DNA from: Nodularia sp. (in: cyanobacteria)
GTDB lineage: Bacteria; Cyanobacteriota; Cyanobacteriia; Cyanobacteriales; Nostocaceae
Length of the DNA stretch: 64,000 nucleotides
Direction of reading: 5' to 3'
NCBI GenBank assembly: GCA_007692755.1
Contig: REBL01000126.1
Span: 1 to 64,000, forward strand
Shown: positions 52,566 through 61,189 of the stretch, in pieces
Numbering within the stretch: the first letter of the stretch is position 1
Layout: every line of letters starts with the position of its first letter
Program-made: the position numbers and the translations under genes
The notes under the pieces: model-generated
Seen by the model: the letters and a program-made list of their open reading frames with translations, nothing else
What the model was told of the DNA's origin: nothing
The model's database searches: none

Positions 52566-53294
52566 TTAACTTTGAGAACTCTTAGCAGGAGCAAAAAGTT
52601 GACTGTCAGCAAGTGTATAGCTATCATCATTGAAACAATAATTTAATTGCCGGAGTTGGTTTTGTGCTGTTTGCAGTACCTGAATACATGGTAATGCCCT
52701 CCCTCGGTTTTCTCCCACTGCCAACAACTGACTTCCTGGTGGTAAATTGGGCGAAAAATAACGCAATAATACCTGAATTATTGGTTGATTTTGTCTGAAC
52801 CAGTAACCAACATACAAACAACCCAACTTTCCGCAAACATCTGGAGTGTTGAAGTCAAAAACTGTCAACTTGCCGTCTTTTCCGGTAACACTCCAAGCTC
52901 GGATATTTTTAGCAGCAGCTTGGGGATTTAACTGGGTATTTTCTACAATTACTTGTGACAATACAGAAGCAGGTACAACATTAACAGCTGGATTCCAAGT
53001 AACGGTTGCCGCATTTACGCTACAGCCTCCTAAACCCATCAACATAGAAAGCAGTAAAAAGATACTTAAACCAACACGAAACCAATATACCCAGTAACGT
53101 ATCCTCATGGAAGGTTTTGGTAATTGATCAGCAGTGGTATTCACTGTTTGAGATTGTTGAATCAAGGCAGAATCAAGAGCTTTTGTCTCTTCTGCTGTAG
53201 CTTGCCCCAAGTGTGTTTTTGAATACAACTTAGTCTCAGGTATTTGGTTGATCTCATGGGGTGAAATCATGGAAGGTTTAGCTAAATTTGTCAT
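52566..53294 (-). CDS. Lipoprotein-like transfer-associated protein
   Basis: A 242-residue protein with a 70-residue polar N terminus, then a basic-hydrophobic segment (V-G-L-S-I-F-L-L-L-S-M-L-M-G-L-G-G-C) ending in a lipobox L-G-G-C, so an unusual late signal or membrane anchor. The remainder is exported and has W-N-P-A-V-N, two cysteine pairs (D-V-C-G-K-L-G-C). It follows the VirB1-like gene in the same direction by 34 bp and may replace VirB7; this is inference. If translation starts nearer the lipobox the cytosolic part is absent. Confidence 0.65.
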   Translation of the reverse strand: MTNLAKPSMISPHEINQIPETKLYSKTHLGQATAEETKALDSALIQQSQTVNTTADQLPKPSMRIRYWVYWFRVGLSIFLLLSMLMGLGGCSVNAATVTWNPAVNVVPASVLSQVIVENTQLNPQAAAKNIRAWSVTGKDGKLTVFDFNTPDVCGKLGCLYVGYWFRQNQPIIQVLLRYFSPNLPPGSQLLAVGENRGRALPCIQVLQTAQNQLRQLNYCFNDDSYTLADSQLFAPAKSSQS

Positions 53295-53328
53295 CAGTAT
53301 TCCCTCTTGTTTTCAGGATTGCTTGAGT

Positions 53329-55269
53329 TTAATTAAATGCAAATCGCTGTCCACTGGGGACACAGGTGAGGGTTTGACTGTGGTCATGGCTGTGACGATA
53401 ACTAGCTAAAGCAGTTTTGCCGTAATCTTTCAGGCTAAGACGACCAAAAGCATCAGAACCGCCTCCATCAATTAAACTGTAATTACCACCAAAATGCTTT
53501 TGAGCTACTCGCTCAATCAGGCGCTCGCCAGTAAAATGCTCCCCGGTAGTGGGGTCAATTTCAGCTTGAGTTACCTGGATTTTATCAGCCATATCAGCCA
53601 GAAATGCCTGTTCTTGGTCAGCCGTCGGCAAGAACTGAAACAGTTCCGCCTCTGTAGGTTTATATCCTTGCTCGACTCGACTCAGAAACTCTTGTCCTCC
53701 TGGTTTAGCAACAATTAACTCCACTGCATAGGGGTTATAACTCATCAACTGGTAACGACCAAGAGCGCGACCACAATTTAAACCCTGATCCGCACAAGTA
53801 TACACACCGATAGCTTTGTCATCTCCACTACCAGCACTTTCAATTTTCGCAATGGCATTTCCCAGCGATCGCAGATTTATCTCATCCCCTGATTGACTGC
53901 TCATTGAGCCATGCGGACTGGTGAAATTGCAAGGATTCATTTGATTTGTCGCTGTCGCATTTTCAGCAGAATTACTACTCACCTGTGTTTTTGCACCCGT
54001 TGGTATAGAAGTCGTCTGGGAACTCGACTGACTCTGACTGTCCAAATTGCCGACAAACATCAAAGCATTGACCTTGTAACTGAAAAAAGGAATTGGCCCA
54101 ATAAAGTAAGGTGTACAGCCCATCTGCCAAGCACAAAAGCGCAAGAATAAAGCTGTATCTACCGTATCTGTAGTTTCATCAGGTTCCATCACCACTACTT
54201 TAAAAGCTTTCCCAAAAGGTAGCCTTCCTGTTGGTTCCCGACCGTTGTTAACTGCCTTGAGGATACCCCAGCCCCCTTCTACTTCCTGGTATTTACCGGA
54301 AATCCACTGCTTACCTTCGAGTAAACTACGCTCGCCACGACCTGCATTTTCTAAATCATCTAGTTCTAAATAAGCGCAGTCTCTTTGAGTACAAGGTACA
54401 GAAAACCCTTGCACGTCTGAGCCAGAAATTGTCCGGTTACGCCGATTTTCGGCTCGCCCATAGACTGCATCAATCCGCATGACCAAGTTACCAATTTTCG
54501 TGATCGGATTGGGCATCAATGCTAATGGTACTGCCCCCAAACCAGGAATATTTTTGACAAAACTGTTCATCCAATTGCTCAATTCTTTGATTTGGACTGC
54601 ATCTACATTAGGAATGGCAGTGATCGGAAACTGTGATAAATCAATTTCTTCTAATTTCCTTTGTCCAACTTCATACTGTGTTAATACTTGAGCTAATGTT
54701 AAATTAGATGCAGCAATTCCCTGCGACTGTAGTAACTTGGCAACAGGTGTAATGTCTTTAACTGATGTCTGCGCTAATTCTGGAACAACTTCAGCTAAAT
54801 GGCTCAATGTCTGCTCACCAATCAGGGGAAATTCACTCAAGGGTATTTTGTTTAAATCTATACTTTCAAAGTCGCCAGTGGTCTCTGGCCAGGCGCGAAG
54901 GGCGATGGCCTGCAAAGAAAACTCCTCTGCCTGGAAAGCTTCGCTGATATCTCCCAACTTCAAATACTGGTCAGGAGTCATACCCACATTCCAAGTGCGA
55001 CTCAGGTCATAACCCAGAGCTTGGCTGTAGGGACTGCCATCAATTGCACCAGATTGACCGATTCCCGGTAATTGGCTCAGAGAAATCCGGTTCCAGTCTG
55101 GCAGCAAAATTTTAGTTGCAGGCAATCGAGATTGCGGATTTGCCACCTCTACAATTTTAGTTGGTAAATTGCCATCATCAAATCTATTGGTTAAAGCTGG
55201 TGTCGCCACAGCATAAATCATAAAACTAATTACAACCAGAATAAATATCCATGTTTTGGGGATGTTCAT
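53329..55269 (-). CDS. VirB1-like lysozyme-fold protein, large
   Basis: A 646-residue exported protein from ATG 55269 with a hydrophobic signal-anchor (T-W-I-F-I-L-V-V-I-S-F-M-I-Y). The C-terminal 170 residues carry a transglycosylase-type core: A-I-A-K-I-E-S-A-G-S with the putative catalytic Glu, then G-R-A-L-G-R-Y-Q-L-M, a lysozyme-like G-x-Y-Q. Typical VirB1 proteins are about 240 residues; here a 450-residue region of unknown function (with L-S-Q-F-P-I-type repeats) precedes it. It would cut peptidoglycan for channel insertion. It and the lipoprotein gene form a small transfer operon. Confidence 0.75.
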   Translation of the reverse strand: MNIPKTWIFILVVISFMIYAVATPALTNRFDDGNLPTKIVEVANPQSRLPATKILLPDWNRISLSQLPGIGQSGAIDGSPYSQALGYDLSRTWNVGMTPDQYLKLGDISEAFQAEEFSLQAIALRAWPETTGDFESIDLNKIPLSEFPLIGEQTLSHLAEVVPELAQTSVKDITPVAKLLQSQGIAASNLTLAQVLTQYEVGQRKLEEIDLSQFPITAIPNVDAVQIKELSNWMNSFVKNIPGLGAVPLALMPNPITKIGNLVMRIDAVYGRAENRRNRTISGSDVQGFSVPCTQRDCAYLELDDLENAGRGERSLLEGKQWISGKYQEVEGGWGILKAVNNGREPTGRLPFGKAFKVVVMEPDETTDTVDTALFLRFCAWQMGCTPYFIGPIPFFSYKVNALMFVGNLDSQSQSSSQTTSIPTGAKTQVSSNSAENATATNQMNPCNFTSPHGSMSSQSGDEINLRSLGNAIAKIESAGSGDDKAIGVYTCADQGLNCGRALGRYQLMSYNPYAVELIVAKPGGQEFLSRVEQGYKPTEAELFQFLPTADQEQAFLADMADKIQVTQAEIDPTTGEHFTGERLIERVAQKHFGGNYSLIDGGGSDAFGRLSLKDYGKTALASYRHSHDHSQTLTCVPSGQRFAFN

Positions 55270-55320
55270 GATTCCGATTTTCCAACTGGTAGAGTCGTGA
55301 TACATAAAGCCCTTTGGCAA

Positions 55321-55714
55321 TTTAAAATGCCAAACTCAAAATGCACAAAGATTTGCTTTTTTATTTTTGATTTTGCATTGATAATTTTGAATTGATTTGA
55401 CGTAAATCCAAAATCCAAAATCCAAAATTAAGTGACACCCCAATTAGCTCCCGTATTGGGAGCATGTCAACTTTGTTAGAACATTTGAACTATATATTGG
55501 TGTAAAACCCAGCCAAAACACATGGAATGAATCTAACGCTTCTCAAGCCTTCATTCATTGCTGTGCTTACGTCAAGGAGCAATTTTAGAGTCTGTTAGTA
55601 TGTTTGTTCTTACAACCTTGAGATGCTCCCCCCGTATTTGCGTGAACAAAAACTCTTGAACAAAAACTATATTTCTGGTTACTACTGGAGTGGAGCTTGC
55701 CGCGAAAATATGAT
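55321..55714. other. Intergenic region with hairpins
   Basis: About 390 bp without genes. AAATCCAAAATCC-type short repeats lie at 55404-55430, a perfect hairpin GCTCCC-GTATT-GGGAGC at 55448-55464, and an inverted counterpart (GATGCTCCCCCCGTATTT) at 55621-55638. Position beside transfer genes makes it a candidate transfer origin, but no nic-like motif is recognised. Confidence 0.45.
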
Positions 55715-56029
55715 TCACAACTCTAGCTCTGGGGATGTTGACTGTTGACTTTTAAAAGACTTATAACCAGAACCAGAACTATATCCTGGCAACTTAGGAT
55801 TGGGATGAGCCGCCGATTCTGTATAAGGTGTATCTCCAAAGTTTACTTCAAAAACATTCTCTTGATAACCATCCTGAAAATTATCTGTTACCCAAGGATT
55901 ATCAGTATCTTCAGAAATTGATTGTTCCACACTGTCACCTTCAGATTGATAACCACTACCAGTCTTACCAGAGCCACTTGGCTCATCATCAAGTTGTTGG
56001 TTAATTGTCGGTTCATTGTTCATTGACAT
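55715..56029 (-). CDS. Small low-complexity protein
   Basis: A 104-residue hydrophilic protein rich in Gly, Ser, Asp and Glu (P-S-G-S-G-K-T-G-S-G-Y-Q-S-E; Y-S-S-G-S-G-Y-K-S). It looks disordered and has no known motif. It is the only gene on the left of a divergent pair with 56152. Coding status is moderately likely. Confidence 0.5.
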   Translation of the reverse strand: MSMNNEPTINQQLDDEPSGSGKTGSGYQSEGDSVEQSISEDTDNPWVTDNFQDGYQENVFEVNFGDTPYTESAAHPNPKLPGYSSGSGYKSFKSQQSTSPELEL

Positions 56030-56151
56030 GACCTCAAAAATCTATCAATGCCAGCGTAAAAAGATTTATCAAGCATCTGCATCAACCAATTGGATATTAA
56101 TTTTTTAGCCTATTGGCTATTTTTGGTGATGCGCTCATATCGAGATGACAA

Positions 56152-56844
56152 ATGGAGCAAATAAATTTCATCCCGTCAGAAGTCATGGCAGAAATCAGTA
56201 ATGGTAATAGTGCCAAACTGCCAACCAATACCTTAAAGTTGTTGCAAATTCTGGCAACCTTAGACACACCTAAAGAAATCTTGGCTTGCCTTTTAGAAAT
56301 CGCTGAATTTTCCCGGCATCATGTTCGCTACCTTGCCGGTCCGTTAGTAATTCATCGCAGTCCTTGGAGTGATATGATTCCCCAGTGGCTAAGGTTTGCT
56401 TGTATTCAAGAGCGCTTAGAACTAATTTGCACTGAATACGAAAATAATCAAGTTGGTGAATATGCTACAGCCGCAGAAGTTCTCACTTACATCATGCCTG
56501 CAACTTACGAAGCACCTTTACACAGAGACTATGCTGACCTTTATATTTGGCTAGGAAATGAGGTGTTAACCAAACATGATAAATTACCCAAAAATTGCCA
56601 GAGTTTTTATGAATCACTCGGTGATGCTGCGACACAGAATATGAGCAGTTATCCCACTGTTCATTTTAATCGGGTAAAAAATGAATTCAACTATCTGAGT
56701 AAATCAATTCGCCGCAGCGTTGTTCAACACGCAAAACAAGAAGGATGGGGTAAGCGTTTGGTCAAGTCTAAATTAGACTCAACTGATAACCCACCAACTC
56801 CTCAAACTTTCGCTAATTCAACTGTGCAAATTAGCTTGTTTTAA
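56152..56844 (+). CDS. Hypothetical protein
   Basis: A 230-residue soluble protein of unknown function, mostly helical (T-L-K-L-L-Q-I-L-A-T-L; L-A-C-L-L-E-I-A-E-F-S-R-H-H). A basic stretch near the end (K-S-I-R-R-S-V-V-Q-H-A-K-Q) and several Trp and His residues are visible but no domain is recognised. Its stop is 170 bp before the membrane protein gene. Confidence 0.65.
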   Translation: MEQINFIPSEVMAEISNGNSAKLPTNTLKLLQILATLDTPKEILACLLEIAEFSRHHVRYLAGPLVIHRSPWSDMIPQWLRFACIQERLELICTEYENNQVGEYATAAEVLTYIMPATYEAPLHRDYADLYIWLGNEVLTKHDKLPKNCQSFYESLGDAATQNMSSYPTVHFNRVKNEFNYLSKSIRRSVVQHAKQEGWGKRLVKSKLDSTDNPPTPQTFANSTVQISLF

Positions 56845-57014
56845 ATTAGCGATTGGGGATGACGTATTGGCAAACAATTTGGCATTAGCAAAGCCGCGAG
56901 CATTTTCGATGAAATGTATATGAAAGTGCAATCTAAAATCCCCATTCTAATTTTCTGTTCAATTTGAAGCAATTGCTTCTGGTTTTGTGAACAAATATTC
57001 TCAACCTATAAACC

Positions 57015-57545
57015 ATGAATACTCAACAAATTCAAGAAGTTTTAAATTACCTGCTCATTGGCATTACAGCCTTTGCTGCTTTTGTGATTGTTGTTGATTT
57101 TATCTGTGGCTTAGTCCATTTATGGCATCAAGTTACACTCAACATTGAATCTTCTCTCAACAGATCAACTTCTGAGCAATTGCACGTTGAATCTAGTCCT
57201 ATTCAGGATTTTGTGAATGTGGACAATCCCCAGCCATCAACTAACAGTATTATATCAGAATCGTCACCGGAAACAGACAACTGTGTGAGCATTGATATAG
57301 CAAAAATTGATTTACGCACAGCTAGAAAAATTGCCAGTGCCATAAAAAAAGCTTCCCAACGAAATCCTGACTTAATTATCCCACAAAAAATCAATGGTAA
57401 AAGTGTGACCCTAGCTTGGTTGCAAGCCCAAATTCAGCATCGTTTAGAACTTGCACCCGAAATTGTCACAACCATTCTTCAAGATTTAGCTCCTACTGCT
57501 TTCATATCTGAGCGACTCAATCTTGACCATTCTAGCATGGCTTAA
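57015..57545 (+). CDS. Membrane-anchored hypothetical protein
   Basis: A 176-residue protein with one N-terminal hydrophobic segment (Y-L-L-I-G-I-T-A-F-A-A-F-V-I-V-V-D-F-I). A polar linker rich in Ser follows, then a compact helical domain (about 95-165) with D-L-R-T-A-R-K-I-A-S-A-I-K-K-A and L-A-W-L-Q-A-Q-I-Q. Unknown function. It ends before a strong terminator hairpin. Confidence 0.6.
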   Translation: MNTQQIQEVLNYLLIGITAFAAFVIVVDFICGLVHLWHQVTLNIESSLNRSTSEQLHVESSPIQDFVNVDNPQPSTNSIISESSPETDNCVSIDIAKIDLRTARKIASAIKKASQRNPDLIIPQKINGKSVTLAWLQAQIQHRLELAPEIVTTILQDLAPTAFISERLNLDHSSMA

Positions 57546-57575
57546 ACAGATAAAAGTTAATTCAGTTAAACAGAT

Positions 57576-57623
57576 AAAGAGAGGAATGTTCACTCTTTTT
57601 TACCTCTCTTTCATCGTTTTTTT
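57576..57623 (+). terminator. Rho-independent terminator
   Basis: AAAGAGAGG (57576-57584) pairs perfectly with CCTCTCTTT (57603-57611) around an 18-base loop and is followed by CATCG and a run of seven T. It lies 30 bases after the stop of the 57015 gene and serves as its terminator. Confidence 0.7.
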
Positions 57624-57675
57624 GTAACCGCTCAATAATCCGGGGTAAATCTCTCAGTCAAATACAAATCACCTG

Positions 57676-59424
57676 ATGATTCATCCTCCAGAATATACTC
57701 TTGTTTCCCATGTTTCAACTCTTAATTCGGTTCTTCCACCTCTGTTGAAATCAGAAGTTTTAGCCATAGATTGTGAAACTACAGGACTTGACCCTTTAAC
57801 TGACTCTATTAAACTGATGCAAATAGCTGTACCCAACCATCCGGTAGTGCTGATTGATTTACCAGCTATTCCTCAAAGCCATCGCGCACTTTTAAAAAAA
57901 CTCCTTGGTAACTCGGCGCTCAAAATTGCTCATAATGCCAAATTTGACTGGCAATTTCTCACCCAAGCCAGACTTCAACCGAATGGGCGTTTCTTCGATA
58001 CTCAACTTGCTTACCAAGTTTTGAATGCTGGAATCAAAACCAGTGCATCTTTACAAAATGTCACTGCTCAACTGTTGCATATTCAACTAGACAAAACCCA
58101 ACAAATGAGCGATTGGCATCCACCGTTTACCCAAGCGCAATTGCGGTATGCTGCCTGGGATGCCGCCATATTGTTGCAACTTTATCCCATTTTACTGAAG
58201 AAATTAAAACAAGCGAAATTATTCAAAATCGCCCAACTAGAATTTCGCTGTATGCCCGTTGTGGCTCAAATGGAACTGAATGGAATGTTGTTTGACTTGT
58301 CCCAATGGCAGATATTGGGTGCCAAGTTAGAGGCTAAAAAAACCACAGCACTGCAACAGCTTAAACAACTGCATCTGGCTGGTAATGCTCAAATGTCCCT
58401 ACTACCAGAACTCACGGATACTATCAATCCTAATTCACCCCAGCAAGTTTTAGCTGCTCTCCAGGCTATGGGCATTGACCTCAAATCAACTAACCAAAAG
58501 GATTTAATTCCTTTAGCCCAGGAATATCCGGTGATTCAGGCACTTTTGGATTATCGCCACCTCTCCAAAATCACAACTACACTTACTGATAGCCTTCCTC
58601 AACACATTCACCCAAAAACAGGCAGAATTCACCCAAACTACTACCAATTAGGAGCTAGGTCTGGTAGATTCTCCTGTCGTCACCCACCGCTGCAAACTAT
58701 TCCCCGTGATCCTGCGGCTCGAAATTGCTTTATTGCTGCACCAGGCCACCAAATTTTAACAGCTGATTATTCACAAATTGAGTTAAGGATTGTGGCTCGT
58801 CTTAGCGGTGATTCTAGAATGCGGCAAGCCTACCGTCAAGGTTCTGACTTGCATCGACTCACAGCCGCCCTGGTGACTGGTAAGCCTATTAGCCAAGTTA
58901 CTCAAGAGGATCGCCGATTGGCTAAAGCTGTTAACTTTGGATTAATCTACGGTATGGGGGCTGCCAAACTTTGCATCTATGCCGAAATTAAATATGGGGT
59001 AACGATGACACTCGCAGCAGCAAAAGCTTTTAGAAAGCGGTTTTTTCATGCTTATTCTGGGGTAGCTGAGTGGCATGAAACTATCAAACGAGCTTATATC
59101 CGGGGGACTAAGGAAAGCCGTACCCTCGCTGGGAGAAGGCGCAAGTGGGCTTCGCAGCCCAGGTTAGCAGAAATGCTTAATCATCCTGTGCAAGGTCTCA
59201 ATGCTGATATTAACAAATTGGCTATGGCTAAACTTTTCCAACCATTGGCTGAGACTAATGCCAAGCTGATTTGCATTGTCCATGATGAAATTATACTGGA
59301 ATGTCCAGAGACTATGATTGACCAAGTTAGCCATATTTTACACAATTGTATGGTGGCTGCTGCCCAAAAGTTTCTCTCCCCTATTCCCGTTGTTATCGAT
59401 ATTAAGGCATCAAATACCTGGTGA
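57676..59424 (+). CDS. Family A DNA polymerase with 3'-5' exonuclease domain
   Basis: A 582-residue polymerase without the 5'-3' exonuclease of chromosomal PolA, like the polymerases of plasmids and phages. The exonuclease has D32 and E34 in I-D-C-E-T-T-G, then A-H-N-A-K-F-D and Y-A-A-W-D-A. Polymerase motif A is A-D-Y-S-Q-I-E-L-R (D364), motif B K-A-V-N-F-G-L-I-Y-G (417-426), motif C V-H-D-E (H536-E538). All catalytic residues are present. A short repeat-derived stretch (W-A-S-Q-P-R) interrupts the region before motif C without loss of frame. It would suit plasmid replication or repair synthesis with the local clamp. Confidence 0.93.
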   Translation: MIHPPEYTLVSHVSTLNSVLPPLLKSEVLAIDCETTGLDPLTDSIKLMQIAVPNHPVVLIDLPAIPQSHRALLKKLLGNSALKIAHNAKFDWQFLTQARLQPNGRFFDTQLAYQVLNAGIKTSASLQNVTAQLLHIQLDKTQQMSDWHPPFTQAQLRYAAWDAAILLQLYPILLKKLKQAKLFKIAQLEFRCMPVVAQMELNGMLFDLSQWQILGAKLEAKKTTALQQLKQLHLAGNAQMSLLPELTDTINPNSPQQVLAALQAMGIDLKSTNQKDLIPLAQEYPVIQALLDYRHLSKITTTLTDSLPQHIHPKTGRIHPNYYQLGARSGRFSCRHPPLQTIPRDPAARNCFIAAPGHQILTADYSQIELRIVARLSGDSRMRQAYRQGSDLHRLTAALVTGKPISQVTQEDRRLAKAVNFGLIYGMGAAKLCIYAEIKYGVTMTLAAAKAFRKRFFHAYSGVAEWHETIKRAYIRGTKESRTLAGRRRKWASQPRLAEMLNHPVQGLNADINKLAMAKLFQPLAETNAKLICIVHDEIILECPETMIDQVSHILHNCMVAAAQKFLSPIPVVIDIKASNTW

Positions 59425-59728
59425 TTACATCAGTTAACAGTCAACAGTTATCAAGCCCGCCACCAACGCCTACCACTAATCGGCTTTCAATTAGCGTCGA
59501 TATAGTGGGGGACGAAAACTACCCACATTGACCTTTTTTGAATTGATAATGCGCGAATTTTGAATTGATTTGACTGGTAACTGTTCAAAAGCTCAGATGC
59601 TCTCTTAACAGTCTGCTTACGCAGATTTAGAGTAAATCAAGATTTTATAGCCTCATTTAAGGTAAATCTTGGTGCTGTCACAGCAAGAGATTACATAGTG
59701 ATTTTACAGCATTTTTAAGGAGTATAAT
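59425..59728. other. Intergenic region
   Basis: About 300 bp after the polymerase gene. No gene or strong hairpin is seen. A clean AAGGAG ribosome site at 59717 precedes the ATG at 59729 by six bases, fixing the start of the next gene. Confidence 0.45.
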
Positions 59729-59944
59729 ATGACTTATTCTGAGCAATTAAAACCTTGGTGTATTGTCCGATATCTTCCCAACCAAGAAAATATTGTGGTA
59801 AAAAGATTTCGCCGACGTGATGATGCTGTTGCTTATCTGCTCGTCTTGAAGCAGTCAGGCAGAGATATTGCCTTTCAAATCATTTTTCAGACTCAAAACG
59901 TCAAGATACCACGCCAAAATGAAGCTGCCTTCTTCAAGAGATAA
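59729..59944 (+). CDS. Small hypothetical protein
   Basis: A 71-residue protein with a good ribosome site. It reads W-C-I-V-R-Y-L-P-N-Q-E-N-I-V-V-K-R-F-R-R-R-D-D-A-V-A-Y, a beta-alpha-beta pattern of strand, basic loop and helix. I recognise no named family. Its convergent neighbour is the ribbon-helix-helix protein gene. Confidence 0.7.
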   Translation: MTYSEQLKPWCIVRYLPNQENIVVKRFRRRDDAVAYLLVLKQSGRDIAFQIIFQTQNVKIPRQNEAAFFKR

Positions 59945-59979
59945 TCCCCAATTGTTGCGGACTAAACAACTGTGTTCCA

Positions 59980-60543
59980 TCATTTAATGGGATGGAAGAG
60001 TCCATCGTCACCAAAACGCCACCCAACAGAACCAGGATCTTTCGACCTGCACCATCTTTCAAAATCCTTAGAACTCTGATTATTTCGTTCTCGCTCTAAA
60101 GTCGCTAAATCCACACCCAATCTTTTAGCCAGATTTACCCCCTGATACGCTTGCAGTTCTAACTGCGGTGGATGATATTGGTAAGACTGCCTTCTTTGAG
60201 GAGTTGCAGAACGCTGTCCAAGTAAAGAAATAGCTCCTTCAATTTGTGCCAACCTCAAAGATATGGCTTCGGTCTTTTGCTCCAACTGTGAAAGTCTTTG
60301 TTTTGAACTATCTTCTACACCACCATCTTGTCCATTGGCCATTTGAGTCAAAAAGGCTTCGATTCGGTGTAGACGAGTTTCTACACTTGCTTCCGTACCA
60401 GGAACTTGTCCCAGGATATGATGCAAGCCTTGAATCACTAAATCGGTAGCCGTAGTTTTACGTTCTCGTGCAGCTGTGCGGAGTGCATTGGTGAGGGTTT
60501 TGGGGAGTTTGAAGTTAATTGATTCGCGTTCTGTGTTAGCCAT
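59980..60543 (-). CDS. Ribbon-helix-helix DNA-binding protein with coiled coil
   Basis: A 187-residue protein from ATG 60543; the frame extends to 60618, but the extra part covers two palindromes that look like an operator. Residues 8-45 fit a ribbon-helix-helix: I-N-F-K-L-P-K-T-L-T-N-A-L-R-T-A-A followed by T-A-T-D-L-V-I-Q-G. A heptad region (about 75-115, R-L-S-Q-L-E-Q-K-T-E-A-I-S-L-R-L-A-Q-I) is a coiled coil. The C-terminal W-C-R-S-K-D-P-G-S domain is unknown. It may be an autoregulated plasmid regulator or a relaxosome accessory protein. Confidence 0.8.
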   Translation of the reverse strand: MANTERESINFKLPKTLTNALRTAARERKTTATDLVIQGLHHILGQVPGTEASVETRLHRIEAFLTQMANGQDGGVEDSSKQRLSQLEQKTEAISLRLAQIEGAISLLGQRSATPQRRQSYQYHPPQLELQAYQGVNLAKRLGVDLATLERERNNQSSKDFERWCRSKDPGSVGWRFGDDGLFHPIK

Positions 60544-60547
60544 CTCT

Positions 60548-60570
60548 ATACGACGTATGTACCCTGGTAC
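60548..60570. promoter_or_regulatory. Paired palindromes upstream of the ribbon-helix-helix gene
   Basis: ATACG-A-CGTAT (60548-60558) and GTACC-CT-GGTAC (60559-60570) lie end to end just upstream of the start codon on the minus strand. Two adjacent short dyads are the usual operator form for ribbon-helix-helix dimers, so autoregulation is likely. Confidence 0.6.
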
Positions 60571-60635
60571 AGACAGTTTAACCCATTGACTGGACACAGA
60601 ACTAGGGAAAACTAACAAGCATTGCTTGGCAAAGG

Positions 60636-60743
60636 CTACTTCTTCCCAGGCAGCTTGGTTCCCATCTCGGTTAATGCCGACAGCACTAAATATAGAACAA
60701 GGAGACCAGCACTGATAAGAAAAATCACAACGTCGTTATTCAT
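60636..60743 (-). CDS. Possible 35-residue membrane peptide
   Basis: A short frame encoding M-N-N-D-V-V-I-F-L-I-S-A-G-L-L-V-L-Y, then V-L-S-A-L-T-E-M-G-T-K-L-P-G-K-K, a textbook single membrane helix with a basic tail. It has no obvious ribosome site, and I know no homologue. Small membrane peptides of this kind occur as toxins or as subunits of membrane complexes. Listed as a candidate only. Confidence 0.3.
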   Translation of the reverse strand: MNNDVVIFLISAGLLVLYLVLSALTEMGTKLPGKK

Positions 60744-61189
60744 AGATAAGGGGTAATTCTAGTTGTCCAGGTGAAGTATTTGAACGTCCCCTAGCTCTAC
60801 CGTGAACTGCAATGTGACAGGGAGCGACATCTCCAAAGGGCTGCTTCTTTGATAGCCAGCGCTATGTCGTCCCAATTGTCCGCGTAGCGTTTTTTATAGA
60901 TGGGCATTTCCTACGATACAAACTCAACAGATGGTGGCTATTACTAACTTTACCAATTTTTGGACAGGTGATAAAAGCAGAGTATCGCTCTATACATAGT
61001 CTGCTCCTTTTTTATTTGTCTTTAATTTGACAATTAGTCAATCTACTACATAAGTAAACCAGCACTTTACGTAACTTAATAAATCATCTAGACGGATCTG
61101 GAATACCCATTAAGAGGGACAATAAAAATCAGACAACATAAAACCAGACTCAACTACTGTTATGTCTTGTTAATAAACAGGTAGAAATT
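60744..61189. other. Intergenic region before the integrase
   Basis: About 450 bp without a recognised gene. A run of GCGTAGCG-like repeat sequence is present at 60880-60900. The AT-rich part from about 61000 likely holds the integrase promoter; a site of recombination could also lie here, but no clear core site is visible. Confidence 0.4.
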
